Below, one piece after another: positions 24,349 to 32,492 of a stretch of DNA of 34,055 nucleotides. This stretch comes from DASQPR01 sp035713725 (GTDB lineage Bacteria > Actinomycetota > Actinomycetes > Mycobacteriales > Micromonosporaceae). The DNA is taken from the NCBI GenBank assembly GCA_035713725.1, contig DASTMZ010000214.1, positions 1-34,055 on the forward strand, read 5' to 3'. Position 1 is the stretch's first letter, and each line of letters starts with the position of its first letter. A program made the position numbers and the translations under genes. Below the pieces are notes generated by a model. The model searched no databases and was not told the DNA's origin. It saw only the letters and a list, made by a program, of their open reading frames with translations.

Positions 24349-24382
24349 AAAGCCGTGGCGGCCGGCACGCGCCGCGACTGGC

Positions 24383-25384
24383 TCAGTAGCGAGCGCGGAG
24401 TAGCCGGGCGGCATCGACCGCCCAGTACGTCAGGATGATCGAGGCGCCGGCGCGACGGATCGACGTCAGGGTCTCGAGCATCACGCGTTCGCGGTCGAGC
24501 CAGCCGTTGGCGGCGGCCGCTTCGGCCATCGCATACTCGCCGGAGACTTGGTATGCGGCCACCGGGACGTCCACGGACGCGGCAACCGCGGCGAGCACGT
24601 CGAGATATGGCAGCGCCGGCTTGACCATCACGATGTCGGCGCCCTCGTCGATGTCCAACGCGACCTCACGCAGCGCCTCACGGAAGTTCGCTGGATCCTG
24701 CTGGTACGTGCGCCGGTCACCGTCCAGTGCGGATTCCACCGCTTCACGGAACGGTCCGTAGAACGCCGATGCGTATTTGGCCGCGTACGCGAGCACCGTC
24801 ACATCGGCGTACCCGGCTGTGTCAAGCGCATCGCGCACGACGGCGACCTGGCCGTCCATCATGCCGGACGGACCGACCACATGAACCCCGGCGGCGGCCT
24901 GCGCGACCGCCATCTGCGCGTAGCGCGCGAGCGTCGCGTCGTTGTCCACGCGACCGTCCGGTGCGAGGACGCCGCAGTGTCCGTGCGAGGTGAACTCGTC
25001 GAGGCACAGGTCGCCCATGACCACGGTGGAATCGCCGACCTCGGCGATCACGTCGCGGATCGCCACGTTGAGGATGCCGTTCGGATCGGTGCCGCCGGAA
25101 CCGATCTCGTCGCGTGCGGCCGGCACCCCGAACAGCATGATTCCGCCGACGCCGGCGGCTACCGCCTCCGCGGCAGCCTTGCGGAGCGACTCCCGCGAAT
25201 GCTGCACAACGCCGGGCAGCGACGTGATCGCGCGCGGCTCGGCGAGACCTTCCCGAACGAACATCGGCAGGACGAGTTGGGCGGGCGCGACGCGGGTCTC
25301 TTCGACCAGGCGCCGCATCGCGGGCGTGGTCCGTAGCCGACGCGGACGCACCCGTGGCAGCGTGAGGTCGATTGGGGCGGTCAT
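24383..25384 (-). CDS. hemB: Delta-aminolevulinic acid dehydratase (porphobilinogen synthase)
   Basis: A 333-residue TIM-barrel enzyme that condenses two 5-aminolevulinate molecules to porphobilinogen. Schiff-base lysines are seen in VLAYAAKYASAFYGPFREA and DIVMVKPALPYLD. The metal-site block reads DLCLDEFTSHGHCG: two of the three zinc cysteines of the E. coli type remain and the middle one is Asp, the usual actinobacterial variant. The ATG at 25382-25384 has GGAGG five bases upstream. An in-frame ATG at 25402 overlaps the hemD stop as ATGA and is a possible alternative, so coupling is likely either way. It is the last gene of the rex-hem operon. Confidence 0.95.
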   Translation of the reverse strand: MTAPIDLTLPRVRPRRLRTTPAMRRLVEETRVAPAQLVLPMFVREGLAEPRAITSLPGVVQHSRESLRKAAAEAVAAGVGGIMLFGVPAARDEIGSGGTDPNGILNVAIRDVIAEVGDSTVVMGDLCLDEFTSHGHCGVLAPDGRVDNDATLARYAQMAVAQAAAGVHVVGPSGMMDGQVAVVRDALDTAGYADVTVLAYAAKYASAFYGPFREAVESALDGDRRTYQQDPANFREALREVALDIDEGADIVMVKPALPYLDVLAAVAASVDVPVAAYQVSGEYAMAEAAAANGWLDRERVMLETLTSIRRAGASIILTYWAVDAARLLRARY

Positions 25385-25398
25385 CGGTACCTCCGCCG

Positions 25399-26976
25399 TC
25401 ATCGGTATCTCAGCGCAGTCGGACCTTGCACCTTCGCGCCGCGCCGGGACTTTGCCGGCATCGAGGCGAGACGCTCGCGCAACTCGACGGCGTAGTTCGC
25501 GAGCGCCTCCACGAGATCCGGGACGGCCGCGTGCGTCGGTTGTGCGTCGACGCGCAGTCCGGCCTCGGCCGCCGTCTCCGCCGTCTTCGGACCGATCACC
25601 GCGACGACCGTACGAGCGTGTGGCTTGCCCGCGATGCCGACCAGGTTCTTCACGGTGGACGAGGACGTGAACAACACCGCGTCGAAACCGCCGCTCTTGA
25701 TCGCGTCGCGGATCTCGGCGGCCGGTGGCGCCGCACGCACCGTGCGGTAGGCGGTCACGTCGTCGACCTCCCAGCCACGCTCGATCAGACCGGCGGCGAG
25801 GGTCTCGGTCGCGATGTCGGCACGGGGAAGCAGCACACGACCGACCGGGTCGAGTATGTCGTCGTGCGGGGAGAATTCGGCCAGCAGACCCTCGGACGAC
25901 TGAGTCGTGGGGATCAGCTCGGGCTGGATGCCGAACGCGCGAACGGCGTCGGCGGTCGCCTCGCCGATGCACGCGATCTTCACACCACCGAAGCTGCGTG
26001 CATCCAGGCCGTGCTCGGCGAACTTCTCCCACACCGCGCGCACCGCGTTCACCGACGTGAACACGACCCACGCATAGCGGCCGTCGACGAGTCCCTTCAC
26101 CGCGCGCTCCATCTGCGCCGGCGTCCGTGGGGGCTCGACGGCGATCGTCGGCACCTCACAGGGGATCGCGCCGTACGCCCGCAGAAGCTCGCTCATCATG
26201 CCGGCCTGTTCCTTGGTGCGTGGGACGAGCACCTTCCATCCGTAGAGCGGCCGGTTCTCCCACCAGCTCAGCTTCTCGCGGTGCGTGACACCGGCGCCGA
26301 CCGTCAGCACGACGCGTCCGGTGAATCCGAGTGCCGCGGCCACCACACTGTCCACAGTGGACGTCGTCGTGTACTGCGTTTCGCCGGTGCCGTCGCCGGT
26401 CACCGCGATCGCGGTGGTCGGTTCGAGTCCGGCGGCGAGCAGACCGTCGCGTACCGCTCCGAGGTCGCCCGCGTCCACGGCAAGTGCCACCGAGCCACGG
26501 ACCGCCGCGGCGGCCAGCCCGTCGAAGTCGAGCGCGGCAACGTCGTCCACGTCCGCCGACGTACGGACGCCGGCCAGCGGTACGCCCGCGTAGGTCGCCA
26601 CACCGGCGGCCTGCGACACGCCCGGCACAACCTCGAACTGCACAGCAGTCCGCGCGACTGCCTGCACCTCTTTGACTACCGACTCGTGACCGAACGGATC
26701 GCCGGCTACCAGATGCACCGCGTGCAGGCCGGAGCGCGCCGCCGACAGCAGAACCTTTGCGACGTCGCCCGGCGCGCCCTCGGCCGGGCTGAATTCCGCC
26801 TCGGCCGGCGTGATCTGGCGAATCGAGGTCAGGATCGGCTCGGAGACGGTCCGGTCGAAGACCACGTGGTCAACGGCGGAAAGCGCGTCGTATGCGCGAC
26901 GCGTCAGCAGGCCCGGGTCGCCCGGACCGGCGCCAACGAAACTGATCCGGCCGGTGGTCTTGCGGGTGCGGGTCAT
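25399..26976 (-). CDS. cobA-hemD: Uroporphyrinogen-III C-methyltransferase / synthase fusion
   Basis: A 525-residue fusion. The N-terminal part (about 8-245) is a SAM-dependent tetrapyrrole methylase: SFVGAGPGDPGLLTRRAYDAL, HLVAGDPFGH and VVPGVSQAAGVATYAGVPL. The C-terminal part (about 260-510) is HemD: VLVPRTKEQAGMMSELLRAYG, VVFTSVNAVRAVWEKF and VLFTSSSTVKNLVGIAG. Together they close the linear tetrapyrrole to uroporphyrinogen III and can methylate it towards sirohaem and cobalamin. In the methylase half VALAVDAGDLGAVRDGLLAAG departs from the usual Mlt..nl.ei pattern, so methylase activity should be treated with caution. The ATG overlaps the hemC stop as ATGA. This fusion is common in actinobacteria. 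Confidence 0.93.
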   Translation of the reverse strand: MTRTRKTTGRISFVGAGPGDPGLLTRRAYDALSAVDHVVFDRTVSEPILTSIRQITPAEAEFSPAEGAPGDVAKVLLSAARSGLHAVHLVAGDPFGHESVVKEVQAVARTAVQFEVVPGVSQAAGVATYAGVPLAGVRTSADVDDVAALDFDGLAAAAVRGSVALAVDAGDLGAVRDGLLAAGLEPTTAIAVTGDGTGETQYTTTSTVDSVVAAALGFTGRVVLTVGAGVTHREKLSWWENRPLYGWKVLVPRTKEQAGMMSELLRAYGAIPCEVPTIAVEPPRTPAQMERAVKGLVDGRYAWVVFTSVNAVRAVWEKFAEHGLDARSFGGVKIACIGEATADAVRAFGIQPELIPTTQSSEGLLAEFSPHDDILDPVGRVLLPRADIATETLAAGLIERGWEVDDVTAYRTVRAAPPAAEIRDAIKSGGFDAVLFTSSSTVKNLVGIAGKPHARTVVAVIGPKTAETAAEAGLRVDAQPTHAAVPDLVEALANYAVELRERLASMPAKSRRGAKVQGPTALRYR

Positions 26977-27881
26977 GCATCCACTCCCAGTACTTTGTCG
27001 GCACCGGCGGCGAGCAGGTCTTCGGCAAGCAGCCGGCCAACCTGTTCGGCGTCGGCGAGCGTTCCGGTGCGGGACAGTCGGAGGGCAACACGCCCATCCG
27101 GGCTGTAGACCGCACCGCGCAGGTGAATCTGTTGTGTCGAGTCGATGTTCGCGAGCCCGGCGACCGGTGCGGAGCACCCCGCTTCGAGCGTCGCGAGCAG
27201 CGCACGCTCGGCGGTCACCGCGGCCCGGGTCTCGGGGTGATCGAGCTTAGACAGCGCATCGAGCAAGTCAAAATCCGTTGCCCGGCACTCCACAGCCAGC
27301 GCGCCCTGCGCCGGGGCCGGCAGCATCAGCGACGGATCGAGGATCTCGCTGACCTCGGCCGAGCGGCCAAGCCGTACCAGTCCGGCGTGCGCGATCACCA
27401 CGGCGTCGAACTCGCCGGACGCGACCTTGCGGAGCCGCGTGTCGACGTTGCCGCGGATCGGTACCACGTCGAGCGGCAACCCCAACGCATTCAACTGTGC
27501 GATTCGGCGCACCGCGCCGGTGCCGACCCGCGCACCGGCCGGCAGCTCGGCGAGGGTACGCCGGTCGCGAGCCACCAGCGCGTCCCGCGGATCCTCTCGT
27601 TTCGGGATGGCCGCAATGAGCAGCCCATCCGGCTGCGCGGTGGGCAGATCCTTATACGAGTGCACCGCGATGTCGATTTCCTTGGCGGCCAGCGCGTCCC
27701 GCAGCGCGGAGACGAACACGCCGACGCCAAGCTTCGCGACTGGCTTGGACGAACGGTCGCCGGGCGTGACGATCTCGACGAGTTCGACGTCGACGCCGAG
27801 GTGTCGGCGCACCGCGTCGGCGACCAGACCGCTCTGCGCCAAGGCAAGCGCGCTGCCGCGGGTGCCAAGACGGATCGTCAT
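26973..27881 (-). CDS. hemC: Hydroxymethylbilane synthase (porphobilinogen deaminase)
   Basis: A 302-residue enzyme that polymerises four porphobilinogen units. RLGTRGSALALAQSG, VGVFVSALRDALAAKEIDIAVHSYKDLPT, the catalytic Asp within HSYKD, VPIRGNVDTRL, LPAPAQGALAVECR and the dipyrromethane-cofactor Cys in LLATLEAGCSAPVAG are all intact, and the length is normal. The ATG (27879-27881) overlaps the hemA stop as ATGA, and its stop overlaps the cobA-hemD start in the same way. Confidence 0.96.
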   Translation of the reverse strand: MTIRLGTRGSALALAQSGLVADAVRRHLGVDVELVEIVTPGDRSSKPVAKLGVGVFVSALRDALAAKEIDIAVHSYKDLPTAQPDGLLIAAIPKREDPRDALVARDRRTLAELPAGARVGTGAVRRIAQLNALGLPLDVVPIRGNVDTRLRKVASGEFDAVVIAHAGLVRLGRSAEVSEILDPSLMLPAPAQGALAVECRATDFDLLDALSKLDHPETRAAVTAERALLATLEAGCSAPVAGLANIDSTQQIHLRGAVYSPDGRVALRLSRTGTLADAEQVGRLLAEDLLAAGADKVLGVDA

Positions 27882-29194
27882 TCCGGCTCACCACCCGTGT
27901 CGTACACGTCCGGCACGTCCGCCGCGGTCGCGGCACCGGGCGGCACGTCGAGCCCGAACAGCTCACGCAGGGCTCGCGCGTAGCGATCCCCGCCCGGCTC
28001 GGCGGCCAGCTCGCGCACTCGTACGGTCGGCTGATGCAACAGTCGCCGCACCACCCGATGCAAGGTGTGCGCGATCTCGGCGCGCGCCTCCTCGGTCAGT
28101 TCCGGCAGCCGGTGCCGCAACCGGGCAAGTTCGGCACCGACCACGTCGTCGGCCCGTGCGCGTAGCGCCGCCACCGTTGGTACGACGTCGACACCGCGGC
28201 GCACCATGCGGTACGCCTCGATCTCGGCCGCGACGATCGCCTCGACGGCGGTCGCGTCGTCGGTCATCCCGAACGCGCCACCCGCCCCACCACTCGCCTC
28301 CCGGGCAAGCAGCTCCATGTCGATCAACGTGACGCCGGCAAGCGCCGCTACCGCGGGGTCGACGTCACGCGGTACGGCCAGATCAAGCAGCACCACGGGT
28401 ACCCGCACGTGCGCCGGCGTGATCACATGCCCGGTCGCGGCTGTCGCGCTGACCACGAGGTCGACGCGCGCGATGGTCTCGGCGAGGGCCTCGAACGGTA
28501 GGGCCGTCGCACCGTAGAGCGCCGCGAGCCGCTCGGCGCGCGCCGCGTCCCGGTTGGTCACGTAGAGCGCACCGACCTCGGCGCGCCGAAGCGTTGCGGC
28601 GGCGAGTGCGCCCATCGAACCGGCGCCGACCACGAGCGCGCTGCGCCCGGCCACGGTGCCGTCCAGATGCCGGGCGGCGTAGGTCAACGCCGCGGTCACC
28701 ACGTTCTGGCCGGCCCGGTCGATCCCGGTCTCGGCGTGTGCCCGCTTGCCGACCCGCAGTGCCTGCTGCATCACGTCGTGGATGAGGCGGCCGGCGGTGT
28801 CTCGTGCGGTCGCAAGGGCGTACGCGTCGCGAAGCTGCCCGAGCACCTGCGACTCACCGATAACCATCGACTCGAGGCCGGTCGCGACCCGAAACGCGTG
28901 CCGTGCCGCCTCGGCCTCGACGTGGACGTAGAGGTGCGGCGCGAGTTCCGCCGGCTCGCAGCCAGCGCGCGCCGCGAGCACCGCCGCCACGTCGGCGAGC
29001 CCGCCGTGGAACGCGGACACCCCGGCGTACACCTCGACGCGATTGCACGTCGACAACACCATTGCCTCGTTGACGTACGGCCGACTCACCAGCTCGGTCA
29101 GCAGGCCCGGGGTGTCCGCCGGCGTGGCCGCGAGCCGCTCGAGAAGCGCGACGCTCGCGGTCCGGTAGGACGCACCGACGACCAGCAGGTTCAC
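27878..29194 (-). CDS. hemA: Glutamyl-tRNA reductase
   Basis: A 438-residue enzyme of the C5 pathway that reduces Glu-tRNA to glutamate-1-semialdehyde. The catalytic Cys lies in VLSTCNRVEVYA. GLESMVIGESQVLGQLRDAY, the NADPH fold GAGSMGALAAATLRRA, NRDAARAERLAALYG and a C-terminal dimerisation helix (LHRVVRRLLHQPTVRVREL) follow. The GTG at 29192-29194 overlaps the rex stop as GTGA; upstream in-frame extension lies inside rex and is unrelated. hemL, for the next step, is not in the window. Position directly after rex implies that flux into haem responds to NADH/NAD+. Confidence 0.96.
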   Translation of the reverse strand: MNLLVVGASYRTASVALLERLAATPADTPGLLTELVSRPYVNEAMVLSTCNRVEVYAGVSAFHGGLADVAAVLAARAGCEPAELAPHLYVHVEAEAARHAFRVATGLESMVIGESQVLGQLRDAYALATARDTAGRLIHDVMQQALRVGKRAHAETGIDRAGQNVVTAALTYAARHLDGTVAGRSALVVGAGSMGALAAATLRRAEVGALYVTNRDAARAERLAALYGATALPFEALAETIARVDLVVSATAATGHVITPAHVRVPVVLLDLAVPRDVDPAVAALAGVTLIDMELLAREASGGAGGAFGMTDDATAVEAIVAAEIEAYRMVRRGVDVVPTVAALRARADDVVGAELARLRHRLPELTEEARAEIAHTLHRVVRRLLHQPTVRVRELAAEPGGDRYARALRELFGLDVPPGAATAADVPDVYDTGGEPE

Positions 29195-29952
29195 GTGGCC
29201 ACCGCCTCCGAATCCGATACCGCCGCCGCGTTGAGGGACGGAAGCGCCGTCAACGACGCCTTTCGATGCTCGTGGAAGGACAGGATCTGCAGCTCGATGG
29301 CGAGATCCACCTTGCGTACGTCCACGCCGTCCGGGACCGACAGCACGCACGGTGCGAAGTTCAGAATGCTGGTCACGCCACACGCAACGAGGTCGTCTAC
29401 CACCAACTGTGCCGCGGCGACCGGGGTGGCGACCACGGCGATCGAGATGTGCTCGGCCGCGACGACCTCGGCAAGCTCCGAGATGTGATGCACGGCAAGG
29501 CCGTTGACCGGCTCGCCGACTCGGGCCGAGTCCGCGTCGAAGAGCGCCGCGATCCGGAAACCGCGGCTGACGAACCCGCCGTAGTTGGCCAGCGCGTGGC
29601 CGAGATTACCGACACCGACGAGGGCAACCGCGCGACCCTGGTTCAGCCCCAGGACTGTTTCGATCTGCTCGATCAGCAGTGCCACGTCGTAGCCGACGCC
29701 CCGCGTGCCGTACGAGCCGAGGTGCGACAGATCCTTGCGCAGCTTGGCGGAGTTCACGCCGGCCACCGACGCGAGCCCCTCGCTGGACACGGTGTCGTGC
29801 CCGGTGTCGGCGAGGTTGTGCAGCGCGCGCAGATATTCCGGCAGCCGAGCGATCGTCGCTTCCGGCAGATCCGGGAACGCGTTCGGTGGCGGGATCGGAT
29901 GCGACGCGCCGAGTCCATCCGACGGGTAAGGCTCCCGTTGACGATCGCTCAC
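29191..29952 (-). CDS. rex: Redox-sensing transcriptional repressor Rex
   Basis: A 253-residue repressor. The N-terminal winged helix (RLPEYLRALHNLADTGHDTVSSEGLA, then NSAKLRKDLSHLGSYGTRGVGY) is followed by the Rossmann NADH-binding domain with GVGNLGHALANYGGF and a C-terminal domain-swap helix. Rex leaves its TTGTGAA-N4-TTCACAA operators when the NADH/NAD+ ratio rises. Such an operator with one mismatch lies upstream at 30191-30208, so autoregulation is likely. The GTG start (29950-29952) has GAGGA six bases upstream. A 14-residue Pro/Ser-rich leader (about 10-24) precedes the HTH. It overlaps hemA, and a 31-codon ORF ends on its start codon. Confidence 0.95.
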   Translation of the reverse strand: MSDRQREPYPSDGLGASHPIPPPNAFPDLPEATIARLPEYLRALHNLADTGHDTVSSEGLASVAGVNSAKLRKDLSHLGSYGTRGVGYDVALLIEQIETVLGLNQGRAVALVGVGNLGHALANYGGFVSRGFRIAALFDADSARVGEPVNGLAVHHISELAEVVAAEHISIAVVATPVAAAQLVVDDLVACGVTSILNFAPCVLSVPDGVDVRKVDLAIELQILSFHEHRKASLTALPSLNAAAVSDSEAVAT

Positions 29953-30044
29953 GCGCGTCCTCGCTTCGCTCCGGACGCGCCCAACGCGCCGCCGCGCCGG
30001 GCGACATGGTTGGCTCGCTGATGCTCGCCGAGACGCTTGCTCAT
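29949..30044 (-). CDS. Possible 31-residue basic protein ahead of rex
   Basis: A short ORF starting MSKRLGEHQRANHV, rich in Arg, Gly and Ala. Its stop overlaps the rex start as GTGA, the same join seen at hemA-hemC, hemC-hemD and rex-hemA. GGAG lies four bases before its ATG (30042-30044), a short but usable spacing. It falls within the predicted rex 5' leader. It could be a real small protein, a leader peptide whose translation controls rex by coupling, or chance. I recognise no homologue. Composition is close to that expected for GC-rich sequence. Confidence 0.35.
   Translation of the reverse strand: MSKRLGEHQRANHVARRGGALGASGAKRGRA
29953..29980 (-). promoter_or_regulatory. Hairpin abutting the rex start codon
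   Basis: GCGCGTCC and GGACGCGC form a perfect 8-bp stem around a 12-nt loop, ending one base before the rex GTG. Most of the rex ribosome site GAGGA falls in the stem. In the mRNA it could limit rex translation until ribosomes on the short upstream ORF open it. Confidence 0.4.
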
Positions 30045-30179
30045 GTGACTCCGTGCCGCCGTGACCGGGCCGCCCGTCCGCCGACGACGATCCGAATCGA
30101 TATCCATCTGGTACGCGGCTGCCAGCCGCGCTGCGTGGCGCTGGTCACGTTCCGTGCGGACAACGCTCGCCGCAGTCAC

Positions 30180-30208
30180 AGCGTAGGCGCTTGTGAAGGC
30201 GTGCACAA
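30180..30208 (-). promoter_or_regulatory. Promoter of the rex-hem operon with embedded Rex operator
   Basis: On the minus strand TTGTGC (30203-30208) and TACGCT (30180-30185) are separated by exactly 17 bp. The palindrome TTGTGAA-GGCG-TGCACAA (30191-30208, plus-strand reading) differs from the Rex consensus at one base and covers the -35 and spacer. Bound Rex would block polymerase. Transcription should start near 30173, giving a leader of about 220 nt before rex. Confidence 0.75.
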
Positions 30209-30421
30209 ATCGCGATCTTGATGACGCCAGCACCGTCGGACGGAACGGATCTCCTCGTCGGAATGCCCGGCGCGAAGACGTTCGCGGCGCCGACGCGGGC
30301 CGGCCCGCGTCCGTGCCGCGAGGACACCGCGTCAGTATTGCGCAAAACCGACTTATCATGCTACTTCGGTTGATCGAACCTCAGCAGATTCTGCCGTTCG
30401 GGCCTGCGCGGCGCGGCGAAC

Positions 30422-30466
30422 CGGGTAGGGCTAACCCGACCGCGGATCCGGCAGTCCGCCGGATCC
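30422..30466. promoter_or_regulatory. Two inverted repeats at the kinase promoter
   Basis: CGGGT-N7-ACCCG (30422-30438) is followed by GGATCCGGC-agtcc-GCCGGATCC (30444-30466), a 9-bp perfect stem. The second ends about 20 bp before the -10 box and so overlaps where the -35 would be. A binding site for the adjacent response regulator is an obvious possibility. Confidence 0.45.
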
Positions 30467-30486
30467 CGATCGACCACCGCTCCGCC

Positions 30487-30492
30487 TACTGT
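30487..30492 (+). promoter_or_regulatory. Leaderless -10 box of the sensor kinase gene
   Basis: TACTGT is followed by six bases and the ATG at 30499. This decides the start over longer in-frame alternatives. Confidence 0.6.
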
Positions 30493-30498
30493 CGAGGC

Positions 30499-31860
30499 AT
30501 GGCAAGCCCGAATCGCACCGCTGGCCCGGTGCCACCAACGCAGAGCACGATCGACTACGCGTCGCCCGCCGCATCCGGCGAGCGCCGGGTCGGGGTGTTC
30601 CGTCAGCTCGGCGTCGACACGATCTACTCGGTCTTCACCGGCATGCCGCTCGCCGTGGTCGCGTTTTCGTTGTGCTTGACGCTCCTGGTGGCCGGCATCG
30701 GCCTGTCCATCACGTTCATCGGCCTGCCGATCATGGCAATCGCCTTCTACGTCACCCGTGGGTTCGCCGACCTGCACCGCTGGAACCTCCAGTCGGTATT
30801 GCATCGGCGCGTCGCGCGTCCGCGTTATCTCACCGCGGTGCCCGGTTCGGGATGGATACGACGCATGCTCCGGCCGTTGCGCGATCCCCAATCGTGGCTT
30901 GACTTCGTTGCCGTACTCATTGATCTGCCGCTATCGGTCATCGCGTTCAGCTTCACGGTCGTCTGGTGGTCGGGCACGGTTGCCGGCATCACCTCGGCGG
31001 CGTACGAGTGGGCCATCCCGTACGGTCCGAACAACCACTCGCTGGCCTACCTGATCGGGCTCCACGAGACGTACGCCAACCGGGTCTTGGTCCAGACCGG
31101 CATCGGTCTGATCATGTTGTTCACGCTGATTCCGGTCACGCGGATGAGCGCGCTGCTGCGGGCGTACCCGGCTCTCGGTCTGCTGTCCGGCATCGCGGAG
31201 ATGCGGCAGGAGATCGTCGGACTTCAGGAGCGCAACGTCGACCTCGCCGACCGGAAGCAGGCCGCGGCGGCCGCCGAGACGAGCGCGCTGCGGCGCATCG
31301 AGCGTGACATCCACGACGGGCCGCAACAGCGACTGGTACGGGTCGCGATGGACCTCGGACGGGTACGCCAGCAGCTCGACACCAACCCCGACGCGGCGCG
31401 CGCGACGATCGACGAGATCCTCGGCCAGACCCGCGAGACGCTCGACGAACTCCGGGCGCTGTCGCGCGGCATCGCGCCGCCGGTGCTGACCGACCGCGGG
31501 CTCGCCGCGGCCCTTGCCGCCCTCGCCGGTCGCAGCCCGGTGCCGATCGACCTGCGGCTGCCGGCCGATCTCGGTCGGCTTGACCCGAACACCGAGACGA
31601 CCGTCTACTTCGTGGTCGCCGAGGCGCTCACGAATGTGGCGAAGCACAGCAACGCCGACGTTGGCGCGGTCCGCGTCGACCTCGAGCCGGGCACGGTCGC
31701 CGCGTCGATCGCGGACAACGGCGTCGGCGGTGCCAGCATCAGCAAGGGCCACGGACTCGCCGGGCTCGCGGACCGGGTTCGCGCCGCCGGCGGCACGCTG
31801 GACGTGACGAGCCCGGCCGGTGGACCGACGGAGATCCGTGTGGTGCTTCCGTGCGGGTGA
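30499..31860 (+). CDS. Sensor-domain histidine kinase (NarL-type two-component system)
   Basis: A 453-residue membrane kinase. The N-terminal half is a putative-sensor domain with four helices in two pairs (LAVVAFSLCLTLLVAGIGLS and GLPIMAIAFY; LIDLPLSVIAFSFTVVWW and TGIGLIMLFTLIPV). The H-box is ALRRIERDIHDGPQQRLVRV, of the HisKA_3 class with phospho-His in IHDG. The ATPase domain holds VVAEALTNVAKHSNA, IADNGVGG and GHGLAGLADRVRAAGG. Little of the protein is exposed outside, so it probably senses a membrane or intramembrane signal, as in cell-envelope stress systems. The stop overlaps the start of the response regulator gene by 10 bp. Confidence 0.92.
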   Translation: MASPNRTAGPVPPTQSTIDYASPAASGERRVGVFRQLGVDTIYSVFTGMPLAVVAFSLCLTLLVAGIGLSITFIGLPIMAIAFYVTRGFADLHRWNLQSVLHRRVARPRYLTAVPGSGWIRRMLRPLRDPQSWLDFVAVLIDLPLSVIAFSFTVVWWSGTVAGITSAAYEWAIPYGPNNHSLAYLIGLHETYANRVLVQTGIGLIMLFTLIPVTRMSALLRAYPALGLLSGIAEMRQEIVGLQERNVDLADRKQAAAAAETSALRRIERDIHDGPQQRLVRVAMDLGRVRQQLDTNPDAARATIDEILGQTRETLDELRALSRGIAPPVLTDRGLAAALAALAGRSPVPIDLRLPADLGRLDPNTETTVYFVVAEALTNVAKHSNADVGAVRVDLEPGTVAASIADNGVGGASISKGHGLAGLADRVRAAGGTLDVTSPAGGPTEIRVVLPCG

Positions 31861-32492
31861 TCGTCGCCGACGACAGCGTGCTGCTCCGCGAAGGACTGGT
31901 TCGCCTGCTCGCCGAGAACGGCCACGACGTGGTCGCGCAGGTGGGCGACGGGCCGTCTTTCGTGGCCGCGGTGGTTCGCCTGCGACCCGACGCGTCCATC
32001 GTGGACGTACGGATGCCGCCGTCGCACACCGACGAAGGCCTGCGAGCCGCGGTGACCGTACGACGAGAGGTGCCGGGCACCCCGATCCTGATGCTGTCGC
32101 AGTACGTCGACGTGTCGTACGCCGACGATCTGCTCGCCGACCGGTCCGGCGCGGTCGGGTATCTCCTGAAGGACCGGGTCGCCGAGGTCTCGCAGTTCCT
32201 GGACGACCTCGCTCGCGTCGCGGACGGCGGCACGGTGCTCGACCCGGAGGTGGTGGCTCAATTGGTGGTACGGCGGGGCCGCGCCCCACTCGACGCGTTG
32301 ACCGCGCGCGAGCGAGAGGTGTTGAGCCTGATGGCAGAGGGGCGCTCGAACGCCGCGATCGCGAAGGCGCTCGTGGTGTCGGACGGCGCGGTGGAGAAGC
32401 ACGTGACGAACATCTTCATGAAGCTCGACCTACCGCCGGACGACGAGCAGCATCGTCGTGTCCTGGCGGTGCTTGCGTATCTGCGCGGCTAG
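31851..32492 (+). CDS. LuxR/NarL-family response regulator
   Basis: A 213-residue partner of the upstream kinase. The receiver domain (about 1-120) has acidic residues ADD, the phospho-acceptor Asp in ASIVDVRMPP, Ser in LMLSQYVD and Lys in YLLKDRV. The DNA-binding domain (about 145-210) reads LTAREREVLSLMAEGRSNAAIAKAL and VEKHVTNIFMKL, a typical GerE helix-turn-helix. The GTG at 31851 lies inside the end of the kinase gene. Its stop TAG (32490-32492) overlaps the stop of the convergent HAD gene. Inverted repeats upstream of the kinase are candidate targets. Confidence 0.94.
   Translation: MRVIVADDSVLLREGLVRLLAENGHDVVAQVGDGPSFVAAVVRLRPDASIVDVRMPPSHTDEGLRAAVTVRREVPGTPILMLSQYVDVSYADDLLADRSGAVGYLLKDRVAEVSQFLDDLARVADGGTVLDPEVVAQLVVRRGRAPLDALTAREREVLSLMAEGRSNAAIAKALVVSDGAVEKHVTNIFMKLDLPPDDEQHRRVLAVLAYLRG

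Larger units (their letters stand above)
30045..30498. other. Divergent regulatory region between rex and the sensor kinase gene
   Basis: About 450 bp with no supported gene on the plus strand. From left to right: the rex leader (to about 30173), the rex promoter and Rex operator (30180-30208), an AT-richer patch (30331-30380, with GGTT-GATCG-AACC at 30368-30380), two inverted repeats (30422-30438 and 30444-30466), and the leaderless promoter of the kinase gene. A longer open frame through here in phase with the kinase lacks domain similarity and is not used. Confidence 0.6.

Noticed and set aside
24174..24368. Short minus-strand ORF overlapping repeat copy B
   Set aside because: It runs into the end of the acetyltransferase gene, has no ribosome site and no similarity; it reflects the repeat, not a gene.
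30193..30498. In-frame N-terminal extension of the sensor kinase
   Set aside because: About 100 residues of low-complexity basic sequence with no domain, crossing the Rex operator and inverted repeats; the leaderless ATG at 30499 explains the start.
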